Below, one piece after another: positions 54,321-64,000 of a stretch of DNA of 64,000 nt. Each line of letters opens with the position of its first letter. Positions within the stretch are counted from its first letter, which is position 1. Origin of the DNA: Roseomonas sp. Lineage in GTDB: Bacteria > Pseudomonadota > Alphaproteobacteria > Acetobacterales > Acetobacteraceae. The notes beneath the pieces are model-generated. The model did not search any database, had not been told where the DNA came from, and was given only the letters and a program-made list of their open reading frames with translations. The translations under genes were made by a program, and so were the position numbers. The stretch covers positions 248,001 through 312,000 of the forward strand of contig JADCFN010000003.1 of NCBI GenBank assembly GCA_020249505.1, in the 5' to 3' direction.

Positions 54321-54405
54321 ACGTTCATGGATGCGCCGCGTGCTGCGTTTTGCATCGTGATTCAGGTCCTGCTTTCTCAAGCCTCACGGAACGCCAAGGC
54401 ACAAA

Positions 54406-55680
54406 ATGCATCTTTCAGAACTCAAGGCGAAAAGCCCCGCGGACCTCCTCGCATTCGCTGAGGAATTGCAGATCGAAAACGCGTCATCGCTGCGCAAGCA
54501 GGATATGATGTTCGCGATCCTGAAGACCTTTGCGGACAATGAACAGGCGATCTTCGGCGAAGGCACGCTTGAAATCCTTTCGGATGGCTTCGGCTATCTG
54601 CGCAGCCCGCAAGCGAATTTCCTGCCGGGGCCGGATGATATTTATGTCTCCCCCGCCCAGGTGCGCCGCTTTGGCTTGCGCACCGGCGATACGGTGGAAG
54701 GCCAGATCCGCGCGCCGAAGGATGGGGAGCGTTATTTCTCCCTGCTCAAGGTCAATGCGATCAATTTCGAAGACCCGGAAAGCCTGCGCCACCGGATCAA
54801 TTTCGATAACCTGACGCCGCTTTATCCGAACCGTCGCCTCAAGATGGAAAATCCTGAGGTTGAAAGCGTTGCCAAGGGGCCAACCAAGGACAATACGCAT
54901 CGCGTCATTGATTTGATTTCCCCGATCGGCATGGGCCAGCGCGCCTTGATTGTGGCGCCGCCCCGCACGGGTAAAACCGTAATGCTGCAAAACATCGCCA
55001 AATCCATCACGGCGAATAATCCTGAAGTCTTCCTGATGGTGCTGCTGATTGACGAACGGCCCGAGGAAGTGACCGACATGGCCCGCACCGTGCGCGGTGA
55101 GGTTGTGGCCAGCACCTTCGACGAACCGGCGACACGCCATGTGCAAGTGACTGAAATGGTGCTGGAAAAGGCCAAGCGACTGGTGGAACACAAGCGCGAT
55201 GTGGTGATTTTGCTGGACAGTATCACGCGCCTGGGCCGCGCCTATAACTCAGTTGTGCCGTCATCGGGCAAGGTGCTGACGGGTGGTGTGGATGCCAATG
55301 CGCTGCAACGCCCGAAGCGGTTTTTTGGTGCGGCGCGCAATATCGAAGAAGGTGGGTCGCTCACCATCATCGCGACGGCGCTGATTGATACCGGCAGCCG
55401 TATGGATGAAGTGATTTTCGAAGAATTCAAAGGCACTGGCAATTGCGAAATCGTGCTGGATCGGAAGCTTTCCGATAAGCGCACCTTCCCCGCCATTGAC
55501 ATCACCAAATCCGGCACGCGCAAGGAAGAGTTGCTGGTGGATCGCGGCACACTTTCCAAGATGTGGGTGCTGCGGCGCATTCTCAACCCGATGGGCACAC
55601 AGGATGCGATGGAATTCCTGCTGGACAAGCTGAAATACAGCAAGACCAATCAGGATTTCTTTGATGCAATGAATACCTGA
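54406..55680 (+). CDS. rho: Transcription termination factor Rho
   Basis: A 424-residue hexameric RNA-dependent ATPase. The N-terminal SAP-like helices precede the cold-shock-like RNA-binding domain with DGFGYLR (60-66); Walker A APPRTGKT is 184-191, Walker [11 protein letters not shown], followed by Q- and R-loop segments ([20 protein letters not shown]). The length is usual. It ends transcription at unstructured C-rich RNA. Last residues [13 protein letters not shown] are conserved. Confidence 0.98.
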   Translation: MHLSELKAKSPADLLAFAEELQIENASSLRKQDMMFAILKTFADNEQAIFGEGTLEILSDGFGYLRSPQANFLPGPDDIYVSPAQVRRFGLRTGDTVEGQIRAPKDGERYFSLLKVNAINFEDPESLRHRINFDNLTPLYPNRRLKMENPEVESVAKGPTKDNTHRVIDLISPIGMGQRALIVAPPRTGKTVMLQNIAKSITANNPEVFLMVLLIDERPEEVTDMARTVRGEVVASTFDEPATRHVQVTEMVLEKAKRLVEHKRDVVILLDSITRLGRAYNSVVPSSGKVLTGGVDANALQRPKRFFGAARNIEEGGSLTIIATALIDTGSRMDEVIFEEFKGTGNCEIVLDRKLSDKRTFPAIDITKSGTRKEELLVDRGTLSKMWVLRRILNPMGTQDAMEFLLDKLKYSKTNQDFFDAMNT

Positions 55681-55699
55681 CCCAAGGCGGGGGGGCATC

Positions 55700-56761
55700 A
55701 TGGTCATTCTGCTGACAGGTGGGATGGGGTTCATCGGATCGGCGGTGGTGCGGCATCTGCTTGCGACCACCGATGCGATGGTGGTCAACATAGACAAGCT
55801 GACCTATGCGGCGAGCCCGGAAAGCCTTGGCGATTGGCTGAAATCGCCGCGCCATCAGCATCTGCCGCTGGATATTTGTGACACGGCCGCGATGCGGGAT
55901 GTCTTCACGCGCTTCAAGCCCGCGCGCGTCATGCATTTGGCGGCCGAATCCCATGTGGATCGTTCCATTGATGGCCCGGCAGAATTCATCCGCACCAATG
56001 TCGTTGGCACGCAGGTGCTGCTGGAAGCCGCGCGGGAATATTGGCAAGGGCTGCAAGGCAGTGCCAAGGCTGAATTCCGCTTCCATCACGTCTCAACTGA
56101 TGAGGTTTTCGGGTCCCTCGAAAGCGCGGATGATGCGCCATTTGATGAGCATACGCGCTATGATCCGCGCAGCCCTTATTCCGCTTCCAAGGCAGCGTCG
56201 GACCATTTGGTGCGCGCCTGGCAGCATACTTATGGCTTTCCATCCTTCGTTTCCAACACCACGAATAATTACGGGCCGTGGCAGTTTCCGGAAAAGCTCA
56301 TTCCGCTGGTCACGCTTAATGCTTTGGAAGGCCGGCCTTTGCCGGTTTATGGCGATGGATCGAATATCCGCGATTGGATCCATGTGCAGGATCACGCCGA
56401 AGCCTTGGTGCTGGCGCTGATGCGCGGCGTGCCGGGGGCGACTTATTGCATCGGCCCACGTCAGGAACGGACCAATCTGCAAGTGGTGCAGGCCATTTGC
56501 CGGACGCTGGACCGGCTGCGCCCTGATCCCGCCGGCCCGCGCGAACGCCTGATCACCTATGTGAAGGATCGCCCGGGCCATGATTTCCGCTACGCCATGG
56601 ACCCAAGCGGCGCGGAAGCAGCGCTTGGCTGGAAGGCGCGCTATGATTTTGAGAGCGGGCTTGATCAGACCATTCGCTGGTATCTGGACAATGAAGCCTG
56701 GTGGCGACCCATTCGCGAAAAGCGCTATGCGGGACAAAGGCTTGGGGGGGTGAAGGCATGA
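55700..56761 (+). CDS. rmlB: dTDP-glucose 4,6-dehydratase
   Basis: A 353-residue SDR-superfamily dehydratase, second step of dTDP-L-rhamnose synthesis. Motifs: [12 protein letters not shown] (5-16), [10 protein letters not shown], the catalytic S-T-D-E-V-F-G and Y-S-A-S-K ([14 protein letters not shown]). The NAD-bound Tyr and Lys are present. It is 19 bases after rho; overlaps rmlA by 4 bases. Rhamnose would be used for LPS or polysaccharide. Confidence 0.96.
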   Translation: MVILLTGGMGFIGSAVVRHLLATTDAMVVNIDKLTYAASPESLGDWLKSPRHQHLPLDICDTAAMRDVFTRFKPARVMHLAAESHVDRSIDGPAEFIRTNVVGTQVLLEAAREYWQGLQGSAKAEFRFHHVSTDEVFGSLESADDAPFDEHTRYDPRSPYSASKAASDHLVRAWQHTYGFPSFVSNTTNNYGPWQFPEKLIPLVTLNALEGRPLPVYGDGSNIRDWIHVQDHAEALVLALMRGVPGATYCIGPRQERTNLQVVQAICRTLDRLRPDPAGPRERLITYVKDRPGHDFRYAMDPSGAEAALGWKARYDFESGLDQTIRWYLDNEAWWRPIREKRYAGQRLGGVKA

Positions 56762-57639
56762 AGGGCATTCTGCTCGCGGGCGGGTCGGGGACGCGTTTGC
56801 ACCCCATGACCTTGGCGGCGTCCAAGCAATTGCTGCCAGTTTATGACAAGCCGATGGTTTATTACCCGCTGGGTACGCTGATGCTGGCGGGGATCAAGGA
56901 TATTCTGCTGATCTCAACGCCGGCTGATCTGCCGGCATTCAAACGCTTGCTGGGTGATGGTGCGCAATTTGGCATTCGCATCAGCTATGCGGAACAGCCA
57001 AGCCCGGATGGCATTGCGCAAGCCTTTCACATCGGCGCGGAGTGGATTGGTGGCGAAGCCTGCGCCTTGGCATTGGGCGACAACATCATCTACGGCCATG
57101 GGTTGGTGGAAAGCCTGAAGGCGGCAGCGACCAATGCGCAAAATGGCCTTGCTTCCGTCTTTGGCTACCGCGTGGCCGATCCGGAACGCTATGGTGTTGC
57201 GGAATTCGATGCGGCTGGGCGCGTGCTTTCGATTGAGGAAAAACCCACCAAGCCGAAATCTGATTGGGCCGTGATCGGGCTTTATTTCTACGACAAGCGC
57301 GTGACGCAAATGGCGCGGGATTTGAAGCCATCCGCGCGCGGCGAATTGGAAATCACCGACCTCAATAAGGTCTATCTGGCCGATGGTAGCTTGCGTGCTG
57401 AGCAATTGGGCCGCGGTTGCGCCTGGCTTGATGCCGGCACGCCCGCTTCATTGCTGCAAGCCGCGCTTTTTGTGCAGACGGTGCAGGAACGCCAAGGGCT
57501 GCAAGTGGGCTGCCCTGAAGAAATCGCCTTCCGCAAGGGCTTCATTGATGCTGCGGCTTTGCGCGCCCAGGCAGATCGGCTGGGCAAGACCGCTTATGGT
57601 GTTTATTTCCGTGACTTGGCTGAGGGGCGGCTCTCATGA
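56758..57639 (+). CDS. rmlA: Glucose-1-phosphate thymidylyltransferase
   Basis: A 293-residue nucleotidyltransferase, first step of dTDP-rhamnose synthesis. [20 protein letters not shown] holds the nucleotide-binding loop and catalytic Arg/Lys. D-N-I-I-Y-G-H-G and the regulatory-site C-terminal L-D-A-G-T-P-A-S are present. ATG overlaps the rmlB stop. An open upstream extension lies within rmlB. Confidence 0.96.
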   Translation: MKGILLAGGSGTRLHPMTLAASKQLLPVYDKPMVYYPLGTLMLAGIKDILLISTPADLPAFKRLLGDGAQFGIRISYAEQPSPDGIAQAFHIGAEWIGGEACALALGDNIIYGHGLVESLKAAATNAQNGLASVFGYRVADPERYGVAEFDAAGRVLSIEEKPTKPKSDWAVIGLYFYDKRVTQMARDLKPSARGELEITDLNKVYLADGSLRAEQLGRGCAWLDAGTPASLLQAALFVQTVQERQGLQVGCPEEIAFRKGFIDAAALRAQADRLGKTAYGVYFRDLAEGRLS

Positions 57640-58196
57640 AGGCAGAGCGTCTTGCCATTCCGGATCTGATCCTGATTGAACCAGCACGCTTTGGCGATGA
57701 TCGCGGTTTTTTCAGCGAAGTCTGGTCGCGCCGTACGCTGGCTGCGCATGGGATCACGGCTGATTTCGTGCAGGATAATCATTCCCTGTCGCGTCAGAAG
57801 GGCGTGGTGCGTGGCCTGCATTTCCAGCGGCCACCCACAGCCCAGGCCAAGCTGGTGCGTGTGGTGCGGGGTTCCATCCTGGATATCGCTGTGGATATTC
57901 GCGAAGGCTCGCCCACTTATGGCCAGCATGTGGCGTGCGAGCTTTCCGCCGCGAATTGGCAGCAGCTTTGGATCCCGGCAGGCTTTGCGCATGGTTTCGT
58001 GACACTCGAAGAAGATACTGAAGTACTCTATAAGGTTGATGCGTATTATGATCGGGCAACCGATGCTGGCATCGCCTGGAATGACCCCGCGCTTGCCATT
58101 GATTGGCCGGTGGATAACCCGATCCTGTCTGACAAGGACCGCAAGGCACCACGGCTTGCCGATATCGCGCCGCCCTTCCCGAAAGGGTCTTGGTAA
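57636..58196 (+). CDS. rmlC: dTDP-4-dehydrorhamnose 3,5-epimerase
   Basis: A 186-residue cupin epimerase, third step. Blocks: [40 protein letters not shown] and G-F-A-H-G-F-V-T-L; catalytic His and Asp are in the second and third. Overlaps rmlA by 4 bases (ATGA) and rmlD by one. Confidence 0.97.
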   Translation: MKAERLAIPDLILIEPARFGDDRGFFSEVWSRRTLAAHGITADFVQDNHSLSRQKGVVRGLHFQRPPTAQAKLVRVVRGSILDIAVDIREGSPTYGQHVACELSAANWQQLWIPAGFAHGFVTLEEDTEVLYKVDAYYDRATDAGIAWNDPALAIDWPVDNPILSDKDRKAPRLADIAPPFPKGSW

Positions 58197-59083
58197 TGCG
58201 CCGCATCCTTGTCACCGGTCGCGGCGGGCAATTGGCGACTGGGTTGGAAGCCGCACTGCCGGCGCAAGGGTTTGAGGCGCTGCTGGTCGGCCAGCCGGAA
58301 TTTGAATTCGACAAGCCCGAAACGGTGATCGCGGCCTTTCACGCGCTGAAGCCTGATGCCGTGGTGAATTGCGCTGCCTGGACGGCGGTGGATGCGGCGG
58401 AAGATGATGAAGCGGGCGCCTTTCGCGCAAATGCGCTGGGGCCTGCACTGCTTGGGCGGCTCACGCGCGAAGCGGGCATTCCGATCATCCAGATTTCCAC
58501 CGATTATGTTTTTGATGGGCTGAAGGGCGCGCCTTATCTGGAAAGTGATTCGCCCAATCCTTTGGGTGCCTATGGCCGCACCAAGCTCGCCGGCGAATGG
58601 GCCGCGCAGGCGGCCAATCCGCGTTGCATTGTGCTGCGTACGGCTTGGGTTTTCGCGCCGATGGGCAAGAATTTTTTGCGTACCATGCTCGCACTCGGCG
58701 AACAGCGCCCGGAACTTCGCGTGGTGGCGGATCAATGGGGCAGCCCGACCGCCGCGCCCGATCTGGCCGATGCCATTGCCTCCATCCTGGCGCAGCTGCG
58801 CGCCGATGGCTGGCGCGATCATTTTGCCGGCACCTATCACGCGACCGGTGGGGGCTTCACCACCTGGCATGCCTTTGCTGAGGCTATTTTCACCGAAGCC
58901 GCCCGCCATGGTGCGCCGCGCCCCAAGGTGCATGCCATCGCTACTGCCGACTACCCCACCAAGGCCAAGCGCCCCGCGGATGGCAGGCTGAATAATGACA
59001 AGCTGTTGCGCAGATTCGGCGTGGCGCTACCGCCTTGGGAAGCCGGGCTGGCCCGCGTCATGGCGGCGCTGCGCCAGGCCTGA
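58196..59083 (+). CDS. rmlD: dTDP-4-dehydrorhamnose reductase
   Basis: A 295-residue SDR-family reductase, last step of dTDP-L-rhamnose synthesis. The start [15 protein letters not shown] is the cofactor loop, then N-C-A-A-W-T-A-V-D-A-A-E, S-T-D-Y-V-F-D-G and Y-G-R-T-K-L-A-G-E (Tyr/Lys). Start 58196 (TAATG with rmlC). The block ends here; no glycosyltransferase follows. Confidence 0.95.
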   Translation: MRRILVTGRGGQLATGLEAALPAQGFEALLVGQPEFEFDKPETVIAAFHALKPDAVVNCAAWTAVDAAEDDEAGAFRANALGPALLGRLTREAGIPIIQISTDYVFDGLKGAPYLESDSPNPLGAYGRTKLAGEWAAQAANPRCIVLRTAWVFAPMGKNFLRTMLALGEQRPELRVVADQWGSPTAAPDLADAIASILAQLRADGWRDHFAGTYHATGGGFTTWHAFAEAIFTEAARHGAPRPKVHAIATADYPTKAKRPADGRLNNDKLLRRFGVALPPWEAGLARVMAALRQA

Positions 59084-59143
59084 CGCCTTTCCGAAAACAA
59101 GTTTCGGCGGCATGATACGCACAAGAATTAAGGGAGGATGCCC

Positions 59144-60127
59144 ATGACTAATCTCTCGCGTCGCGCTGCGCTCGCCTTGCCGCTGCTTGCGGCGCCTACC
59201 ATCGCCCGCGCGCAATCCTGGCGCCCATCGGGGCAGGTGCGCATCATCGTCCCTGCTGCCGCGGGTGGCACCACGGATATCATGGGCCGGTTGCTTGCCC
59301 AGTTTTTGCAACCGCGCTGGGGCACGCCAGTGGTGGTGGAAAACCGCACCGGCGCTGGTGGCACCATCGGCACTGTGGAAGCCGTGCGCGCGCGCCCGGA
59401 TGGTCTCACGCTGCTCATGGGCAATATCGGCCCGCAGGCCATTGGCTATTCGCTGTTCCGCAATCTGCAATATCGACCGGAGCAATTGGCCCCAATCGCC
59501 GGCACCATCGCAGGGCCGAATGTGCTGGTGGTGAACAACAATGTGCCAGCGCAGAATGTGGCTGAGCTTGCCGCCATGCTGCGCGCCAAGCCGGGCGAAA
59601 TCCCCTATGTCTCAACGGGGGTGGGCCAATCCACGCATCTTTCGCCAGTGCTTTTTCTGCAAATGCTGAATGCCCAGGCCATTCACGTGCCAACCCGCGG
59701 TTCCGCCCCGGCGCAGATTGAATTGCTCGCCGGCAATGTCACTTTCCTGATTGATAACCTTACTGGCATCATGGGCCATATCCAGGCCGGCCGCGTGCGT
59801 GCCTTGGCGGTGACAAGCAAGGAACGCCACCCGCTACTGCCCAATGTGCCGGCGATGCGCGAAACCATGCCGGAACTCGCGAATTACGAAGTGAATACCT
59901 GGTTTGGGGTCTTCGGCCAGGCCGCCATGCCCGCCGAGATGATCAACAGCATCAATGCCGATGTGATGGCGATGCTCGCCATGCCTGAGACAGTGAAGCG
60001 CTTTGAGGAATTGGGCGGCATGCCGATGATCGGCAGCGCGCAGCAATTCGGTGCTTTCGTTGCCAGCGAAATCACCAAATGGGCTGAGGTGATCAAGAAG
60101 GAAGGCTTGCAGATAGACGCGAGTTGA
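59144..60127 (+). CDS. Bug-type tripartite tricarboxylate transporter receptor
   Basis: A 327-residue periplasmic binding protein. The leader has a Tat-like LSRRAALALPLLAAPTIARAQ, then V-R-I-I-V-P-A-A-A-G-G-T-T-D, the Bug-family mark for carboxylate ligands. Later Y-V-S-T-G-V-G-Q-S-T-H-L and V-P-T-R-G-S-A-P-A fit. No TctA/TctB genes are near. ATG 59144 is preferred, since the AGGGAGG site (59131-59137) lies 6 bases before it; the ATG at 59138 abuts the site. Confidence 0.92.
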   Translation: MTNLSRRAALALPLLAAPTIARAQSWRPSGQVRIIVPAAAGGTTDIMGRLLAQFLQPRWGTPVVVENRTGAGGTIGTVEAVRARPDGLTLLMGNIGPQAIGYSLFRNLQYRPEQLAPIAGTIAGPNVLVVNNNVPAQNVAELAAMLRAKPGEIPYVSTGVGQSTHLSPVLFLQMLNAQAIHVPTRGSAPAQIELLAGNVTFLIDNLTGIMGHIQAGRVRALAVTSKERHPLLPNVPAMRETMPELANYEVNTWFGVFGQAAMPAEMINSINADVMAMLAMPETVKRFEELGGMPMIGSAQQFGAFVASEITKWAEVIKKEGLQIDAS

Positions 60128-60146
60128 AGCGAGCGGCCGCTACCGC

Positions 60147-60956
60147 TTAAACCTTCGCAAACGCCACATCCCGCGTTGCGGCCAGCGCTTCATAAGCCGT
60201 GCGCACTTGTGCGGCTCCATGCACGCGTTCCAGCCGCCTGAGTGTGAAATGCCCGCGCGCGACGCTGCGGAAATGTTCCAGAAACGCCAGGTTGATCGCG
60301 GCCCCCGCCGCGGCGCCAATCAAGGGTGCCGCCTGGGCCGAAAGTTTCAGCCCGACAGGCCCCACAAAGCGCGCGGCAATGGCGGCAATAAAACCGGGCA
60401 GGACAGTTGCGCCAATGCTGCCCTTCAGCGCCTCGGCCAGCGCAATACGTAGCGCGAAATAGCCGGACTCAGCCGCATCATCACTCTTGCCGCGCCCGCC
60501 TAACGCAAAAATCTTCAGGCATTCGGCAGCGATTTCGGGTCGGGTCAAATCCTCACCCTCCTCAGCCGCAATGGCGGCAATTTGGCGCAGCAGTACGGTG
60601 GTGGAAATCGGCAATTCCACCAGCGTGCCCGCTAGGCCAAAGGCACCGCCCGCAGCACCCGTTGCCGCTGCCAGCCCGCGATGCAGCCAGGATGAAGGCA
60701 AAACCGAAGGTGTCGCCGCCGGCGATGACTTGAGCGCTGCCGCCATCGCCGTTGTCAGCGCCGCACGTACCGCGCCTTGCAGCCCGCCTTGCATGGGGCC
60801 TGGCAGGCGCGCGGTCAGTGCTTCAATCGGTGTCCCCACCGTTGCCGAAAGCCGCGCGGCGAGGGAGGGATTTTCCAACGCCTCAAAGGCCGCGCGCAAT
60901 TCGGCGGCGGCCCGGGGACCGAGCGGCGGCGGCGTGGCGCTGACCGTAAGGCTCAT
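60147..60956 (-). CDS. EcsC-family protein
   Basis: A 269-residue protein with the EcsC block: L-V-E-L-P-I-S-T-T-V-L-L-R-Q-I-A-A-I-A (about 110-130), E-E-G-E-D-L, C-L-K-I-F-A-L-G-G-R, and a Gly/Ala-rich hydrophobic part with L-I-G-A-A-A-G-A-A-I-N near 215-225, ending in R-R-L-E-R-V-H-G. It may associate with membranes; EcsC of Bacillus is linked to an ABC transporter, but this family's role is undefined. It follows hslU by 2 bases on the same strand and may be co-transcribed with hslVU. Confidence 0.82.
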   Translation of the reverse strand: MSLTVSATPPPLGPRAAAELRAAFEALENPSLAARLSATVGTPIEALTARLPGPMQGGLQGAVRAALTTAMAAALKSSPAATPSVLPSSWLHRGLAAATGAAGGAFGLAGTLVELPISTTVLLRQIAAIAAEEGEDLTRPEIAAECLKIFALGGRGKSDDAAESGYFALRIALAEALKGSIGATVLPGFIAAIAARFVGPVGLKLSAQAAPLIGAAAGAAINLAFLEHFRSVARGHFTLRRLERVHGAAQVRTAYEALAATRDVAFAKV

Positions 60957-60958
60957 GT

Positions 60959-62284
60959 CTATAAAATGTAGCGCGAAAGATCGGCGCTGGCGGCCAAGGG
61001 TGCCACGCGGTCGCGCACCATGGCGGCATCCACCGCAATCGTCTCCCCCGCGCGATCGGTCGCGGTGAAGGAGATTTCTTCCAGCAGCCGTTCCAGCACC
61101 GTCGCCAGCCGCCGCGCGCCGATATTCTCAACACTCGCGTTGATTTCCGCGGCCAGATCAGCAATCGCTTCAACTGCATCGGGCGTGAAATCCAGCGCCA
61201 CGGATTCCGTGCCAAGCAGCGCGGTGTATTGTTTGAGCAGGGAATGTTCCGGCTCGGTCAAAATTCGGCGGAAATCATCGCGCGACAGCGCCTTCAATTC
61301 CACGCGGATCGGCAAGCGGCCCTGCAATTCCGGCAAAAGATCGGATGGTTTCGCCAAATGAAACGCACCGGACGCGATGAACAGCACATGATCCGTCTTC
61401 ACCGGACCATGTTTGGTGGTGACGGTGGTGCCCTCAATCAACGGCAGCAAATCGCGCTGCACCCCTTCGCGGGAAACATCGCCGCCGCGCATCCCGCTTT
61501 CGCTGGTGCGCGCACAAATCTTATCAATCTCATCCAGGAACACGATGCCATTGGCTTCAACATTGGCGAGTGCTTCGCGCACCACCGCATCCTGATCCAA
61601 TAGCTTGTCGGCTTCATCCTTCAGCAGCGCCGTGCGGGCTTCGGCCACCGTCATCTTGCGGGACTTACTGCGCCCGCCGAACATCTTGCCAAACATATCC
61701 TGCAAATTCTGCATTTGCGGCGGCTGGCCGCCCGGCAAATCCATCATGCCAATCGGCATGGCCGGGCCGGAATCGGCCAATTGCACTTCAATCTCGCGGT
61801 TTTCCAACTGGCCTTCGCGCAGCATGCGGCGGAACTTTAACCGTGTTTCCCCTGATGCCCCTTCGCCCACCAGCGCCGTCAGCAGCGTTTCCTCCGCCGC
61901 CAATTCAGCCTTGGCCTGCACGCCCTTCCGCGCAGCGTCGCGGCCCATGGTGATCGCAACTTCCACCAGATCACGCAGAATGCTTTCGACATCACGCCCG
62001 ACATAGCCAACTTCGGTGAATTTCGTCGCTTCCACCTTGAGAAAGGGCGCATGCGCCAGCCGCGCCAAACGCCGCGCGATTTCCGTCTTGCCGCAGCCGG
62101 TCGGCCCGATCATCAGTATATTTTTCGGCACCACTTCCTCACGCAGCCCCGGCGCCAATTGCTGGCGCCGCCAACGATTACGCAGCGCGATCGCCACTGC
62201 GCGCTTGGCTTCCAGCTGGCCGACAATATGCCGATCAAGCTCCGAGACAATCTCACGCGGGGAGAGGTTGACGGTTTCGGTCAT
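60959..62284 (-). CDS. hslU: ATP-dependent protease ATPase subunit HslU (ClpY)
   Basis: A 441-residue AAA+ unfoldase. The start [22 protein letters not shown] is canonical, Walker A GPTGCGKT (60-67), Walker [11 protein letters not shown], sensor I/II regions and the C-terminal tail for HslV docking are present. It unfolds substrates for HslV. ATG 62284 overlaps the hslV stop (ATGA); a longer open frame is a shadow in hslV. Confidence 0.97.
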   Translation of the reverse strand: MTETVNLSPREIVSELDRHIVGQLEAKRAVAIALRNRWRRQQLAPGLREEVVPKNILMIGPTGCGKTEIARRLARLAHAPFLKVEATKFTEVGYVGRDVESILRDLVEVAITMGRDAARKGVQAKAELAAEETLLTALVGEGASGETRLKFRRMLREGQLENREIEVQLADSGPAMPIGMMDLPGGQPPQMQNLQDMFGKMFGGRSKSRKMTVAEARTALLKDEADKLLDQDAVVREALANVEANGIVFLDEIDKICARTSESGMRGGDVSREGVQRDLLPLIEGTTVTTKHGPVKTDHVLFIASGAFHLAKPSDLLPELQGRLPIRVELKALSRDDFRRILTEPEHSLLKQYTALLGTESVALDFTPDAVEAIADLAAEINASVENIGARRLATVLERLLEEISFTATDRAGETIAVDAAMVRDRVAPLAASADLSRYIL

Positions 62285-62859
62285 GGCGCGTCTCCCGCGC
62301 TGGCAGCCAGCGTTTCCAGGATGATATTGCCGTTGGTATAGACGCAGATATCGGCGGCAATCTTCATCGCGCGCCGGCAAATCTCCTCGGCTTCCACGCC
62401 TTCCACGGGCAGCAGCGCGCGCGCGGCGGAAAGCGCGTAATTGCCGCCGGAACCGATACCGATAATGGCATCTTCCGGTTCCAGCACATCGCCCTGTCCG
62501 GTGACCAGCAAGGATCGTTTGTGATCCGCCACCGCCAGCAAGGCTTCCAGGCGCCTCAGGTAGCGATCCGTGCGCCAATCCTTCGCCAAATCAACGCAGG
62601 CGCGTTCCAATTGATCCGGAAAGCGTTCCAGCTTGGCTTCAAGCCTTTCCAGCAATGTGAAGGCATCAGCCGTGGCGCCGGCGAAGCCCGCCAGCACCTT
62701 GCCGCCGGCAATCCGGCGGATTTTGCGCGCATTGCCCTTCACCACTGTTTGGCCGAGCGAGACTTGCCCATCCCCGGCCATGGCCACTTGCCCGCCCTTG
62801 CGGACGCAAAGAATGGTGGTGCCGTGCCAGCCCAGGGGGTCGTGTTGTGTCTGTGTCAT
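62281..62859 (-). CDS. hslV: ATP-dependent protease subunit HslV
   Basis: A 192-residue proteasome-like peptidase. After a 13-residue propeptide ([13 protein letters not shown]) the mature enzyme should begin with the nucleophile Thr14 (TTIL). The GDGQVSLG and [16 protein letters not shown] motifs follow. The propeptide is slightly long for the family. It starts the hslVU pair and is divergent from hisB, as in other Rhodospirillales; the promoter is within the 90-base gap. Confidence 0.97.
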   Translation of the reverse strand: MTQTQHDPLGWHGTTILCVRKGGQVAMAGDGQVSLGQTVVKGNARKIRRIAGGKVLAGFAGATADAFTLLERLEAKLERFPDQLERACVDLAKDWRTDRYLRRLEALLAVADHKRSLLVTGQGDVLEPEDAIIGIGSGGNYALSAARALLPVEGVEAEEICRRAMKIAADICVYTNGNIILETLAASAGDAP

Positions 62860-62949
62860 GGGTGCAGAAATGGCGCGACTGGGGCGCGGAGACAACCACA
62901 CCCTCGCTTTCGGTTGCATCCCCCCCGCCGCGGAGCGTAGTTAGGCTGC

Positions 62950-63564
62950 ATGAAGACCACCCCGCCCTGGAACCGCCGCGCGGAAATCAGCCGCGAGACC
63001 TCGGAAACCGCGATCACCGTCGCCCTTGGCCTGGATGGCGAGGGGCGCGCGGATATCGCCACTGGCATTGGCTTTCTGGACCATATGCTGACCGCTTTGG
63101 CGCGCCATGGTCTCTTCGACCTGAAGGTGCAGGCCAAGGGCGATCTGCACATAGATTTCCACCACACCACGGAAGATGTCGGCATCGTCATCGGCCAATG
63201 CCTGCGCCAAGCCTTGGGCGATAAGCGCGGGATTCGTCGCTACGGTGCCGCCGTGATCCCGATGGATGAGGCGCTTGCGGAAGCAGCCGTGGATATCTCT
63301 GGCCGGCCATACCTTGCCTGGTCCGTCAGCTTCGCCCAGCCCAAGATTGGGGAGATGGATACGGAGCTGTTCGAGGAATTCTTCCGCGCCCTGGCCTTCA
63401 ATGCCGGCATCACGCTGCATGTCACGCAAAAATCCGGCACCAATGCGCATCACGTGGCGGAAGCCTGCTTCAAGGCTTTGGCGCGGGCACTGCGGGAGGC
63501 GGTGGAACCTGACCCGCGCGCGATTGGCGCCATTCCTTCCACCAAAGGCGTGCTGGAAGCCTGA
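62950..63564 (+). CDS. hisB: Imidazoleglycerol-phosphate dehydratase
   Basis: A 204-residue manganese enzyme of histidine synthesis. Both metal-site repeats are seen: F-L-D-H-M-L (37-42) with D-F-H-H-T-T-E-D and later the second H-H-V-A-E-A-C-F-K. This is the monofunctional form without the HAD phosphatase domain of E. coli. First of hisB-DUF2628-hisH. Confidence 0.97.
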   Translation: MKTTPPWNRRAEISRETSETAITVALGLDGEGRADIATGIGFLDHMLTALARHGLFDLKVQAKGDLHIDFHHTTEDVGIVIGQCLRQALGDKRGIRRYGAAVIPMDEALAEAAVDISGRPYLAWSVSFAQPKIGEMDTELFEEFFRALAFNAGITLHVTQKSGTNAHHVAEACFKALARALREAVEPDPRAIGAIPSTKGVLEA

Positions 63565-63565
63565 G

Positions 63566-63940
63566 ATGCGGGTCTGGACCGTTCATCAGCGCCCGGCCAT
63601 GGCGGGCAAGCCCGCGCGGACGCTCATGGTACGGGAAGGCTTTTCCTGGTTGGCGGCGGTGTTTCCGTTGTTCTGGTTCCTGGCCAAGCGGCTTTGGATC
63701 GTGGCGGCGCTCTATTTCGCGCTCGCGACCCTCTTGGGCTTCGTGCTGCCATCCGGCATTTCCCCCTGGGCGATGATCGCTTTGCAAATCCTGACAGGGT
63801 TTGAGGCGCGGAACCTTCAGCGCTGGACGCTGGAGCGGGGCGGTTTTCGCCTGATGGGCGTGGTGCAGGGACGCGATGAGGAAGGCGCAGTGCTGAACCT
63901 GGCTGACCGCCGCGCCGATCTGGCACGCGGGCTGACATGA
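63566..63940 (+). CDS. DUF2628 family membrane protein
   Basis: A 124-residue protein with two or three helices (about 27-47, 50-70) after a basic head, then the block I-L-T-G-F-E-A-R-N-L-Q-R-W-T-L-E-R-x-G-F, typical of DUF2628. Role unknown. It sits between hisB and hisH with a 1-base gap and a 4-base overlap, an arrangement common in Rhodospirillales. Confidence 0.85.
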   Translation: MRVWTVHQRPAMAGKPARTLMVREGFSWLAAVFPLFWFLAKRLWIVAALYFALATLLGFVLPSGISPWAMIALQILTGFEARNLQRWTLERGGFRLMGVVQGRDEEGAVLNLADRRADLARGLT

Positions 63941-64000
63941 AGCTGGTGATCATAGACCCGGGTTCGGGCAATCTGGCTTCCGTGCTGCGGGCCTTCCAGA
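63937..64000 (+). CDS. hisH: Imidazole glycerol phosphate synthase subunit HisH, cut by window end
   Basis: The first 21 residues are seen: M-K-L-V-I-I-D-P-G-S-G-N-L-A-S-V-L-R-A-F-Q. The I-D-x-G-x-G-N-L-x-S-V head is the typical start of the glutaminase subunit HisH. The remainder lies outside. ATG overlaps the DUF2628 stop. Confidence 0.85.
   Translation, partial: MKLVIIDPGSGNLASVLRAFQ

Larger units (their letters stand above)
54119..54405 (+). other. 287-bp region before rho
   Basis: Contains the candidate rho promoter and a 12-bp perfect palindrome; otherwise no gene. A 45-codon plus-strand frame at 54327 runs into rho out of frame and has no support. The end of the DUF4760 gene has no clear terminator. 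Confidence 0.5.

Noticed and set aside
54327..54459. A short leader frame upstream of rho (about 44 codons)
   Set aside because: No Shine-Dalgarno site, no recognisable content, and it runs into rho out of frame; the region is better explained as untranslated leader.
1..64000. CRISPR array, insertion sequence, prophage, toxin-antitoxin or classical defence genes
   Set aside because: I saw no regularly spaced repeats, transposase, integrase, phage structural or known defence protein motifs; the content is core and metabolic.

Overview
The window is a contiguous piece of a GC-rich alphaproteobacterial chromosome, most likely Acetobacteraceae or a close Rhodospirillales relative. This is inferred from gene content and order: hslVU divergent from hisB-DUF2628-hisH, hdaA-ppk1-ppx next to purMN, ffs-dnaX-ybaB-recR, ftsE-ftsX-ydcF-plsC, hemJ near rho, an orphan Bug-type solute receptor, IalB, HdaA, and many short overlapping operons. 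No 16S gene is present to confirm it. I see about 68 protein genes and one RNA gene (4.5S/SRP RNA). I found no tRNA, rRNA, CRISPR array, insertion sequence or prophage. No gene-free stretch exceeds 300 bases.

Layout. 1-12.1 kb: partial DUF2214 protein, an SDR, a DUF2141 exported protein, an OmpR/EnvZ-type two-component pair, a 3-methyladenine glycosylase, an aminotransferase, a compositionally foreign SDR-like protein, a PmtA-like phospholipid methyltransferase, a DMT exporter, an FkbM methyltransferase, tlyA, ndk, a degenerate EAL protein and a 51-residue cytochrome oxidase subunit. 12.1-20.8 kb: purN/purM on the minus strand (purM apparently starts at CTG), then a tightly packed plus-strand run: DUF2066, CDP-alcohol phosphatidyltransferase, AI-2E-family permease, hdaA, ppk1, ppx. 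20.8-25.4 kb: a complete BMP/nucleoside-type ABC importer. 25.5-30.5 kb: zinc-ribbon protein divergent from ftsE-ftsX-ydcF-plsC, then ialB-rlmN. 30.6-37.5 kb: a methyltransferase with a PqqD-like tail, a crotonase-SDR-crotonase acyl-CoA operon, and a MarR-EmrA-EmrB efflux operon. 37.6-43.1 kb: nth, DUF2244, nudC-lipoprotein, ffs and dnaX-ybaB-recR. 43.1-49.2 kb: an accessory catabolic block (TauD dioxygenase, FAH-type hydrolase, Ldh-type dehydrogenase and DppA-type binding protein, divergent from an SDR and a binding protein lacking a signal peptide). 49.2-53.5 kb: a universal stress protein behind a near-consensus FNR/FixK box, an epoxide-hydrolase-like enzyme, an acyl-CoA ligase and hemJ. 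53.5-54.1 kb: a low-GC DUF4760 gene inserted between hemJ and rho. 54.4-59.1 kb: rho then rmlBACD. 59.1-64 kb: Bug receptor, EcsC-family protein, hslUV, hisB-DUF2628-hisH (cut by the window end).

How they work together. Most of the window is core machinery: purine and histidine synthesis, replication and repair (hdaA, dnaX, recR, nth, alkA), transcription termination (rho), translation-linked modification (rlmN, tlyA, SRP RNA), proteolysis (HslUV), polyphosphate turnover, cell division (FtsEX), envelope lipid and dTDP-rhamnose synthesis. Accessory islands of transport, acyl-CoA and oxidative catabolism are interspersed. I did not find a clear new defence or mobile system. The best leads are the 43-49 kb catabolic block, the FNR-controlled stress gene, the CTG start of purM, several enzymes that have lost canonical catalytic residues, a 58-nt hairpin before ndk, and the DUF4760 insertion upstream of the rho promoter.
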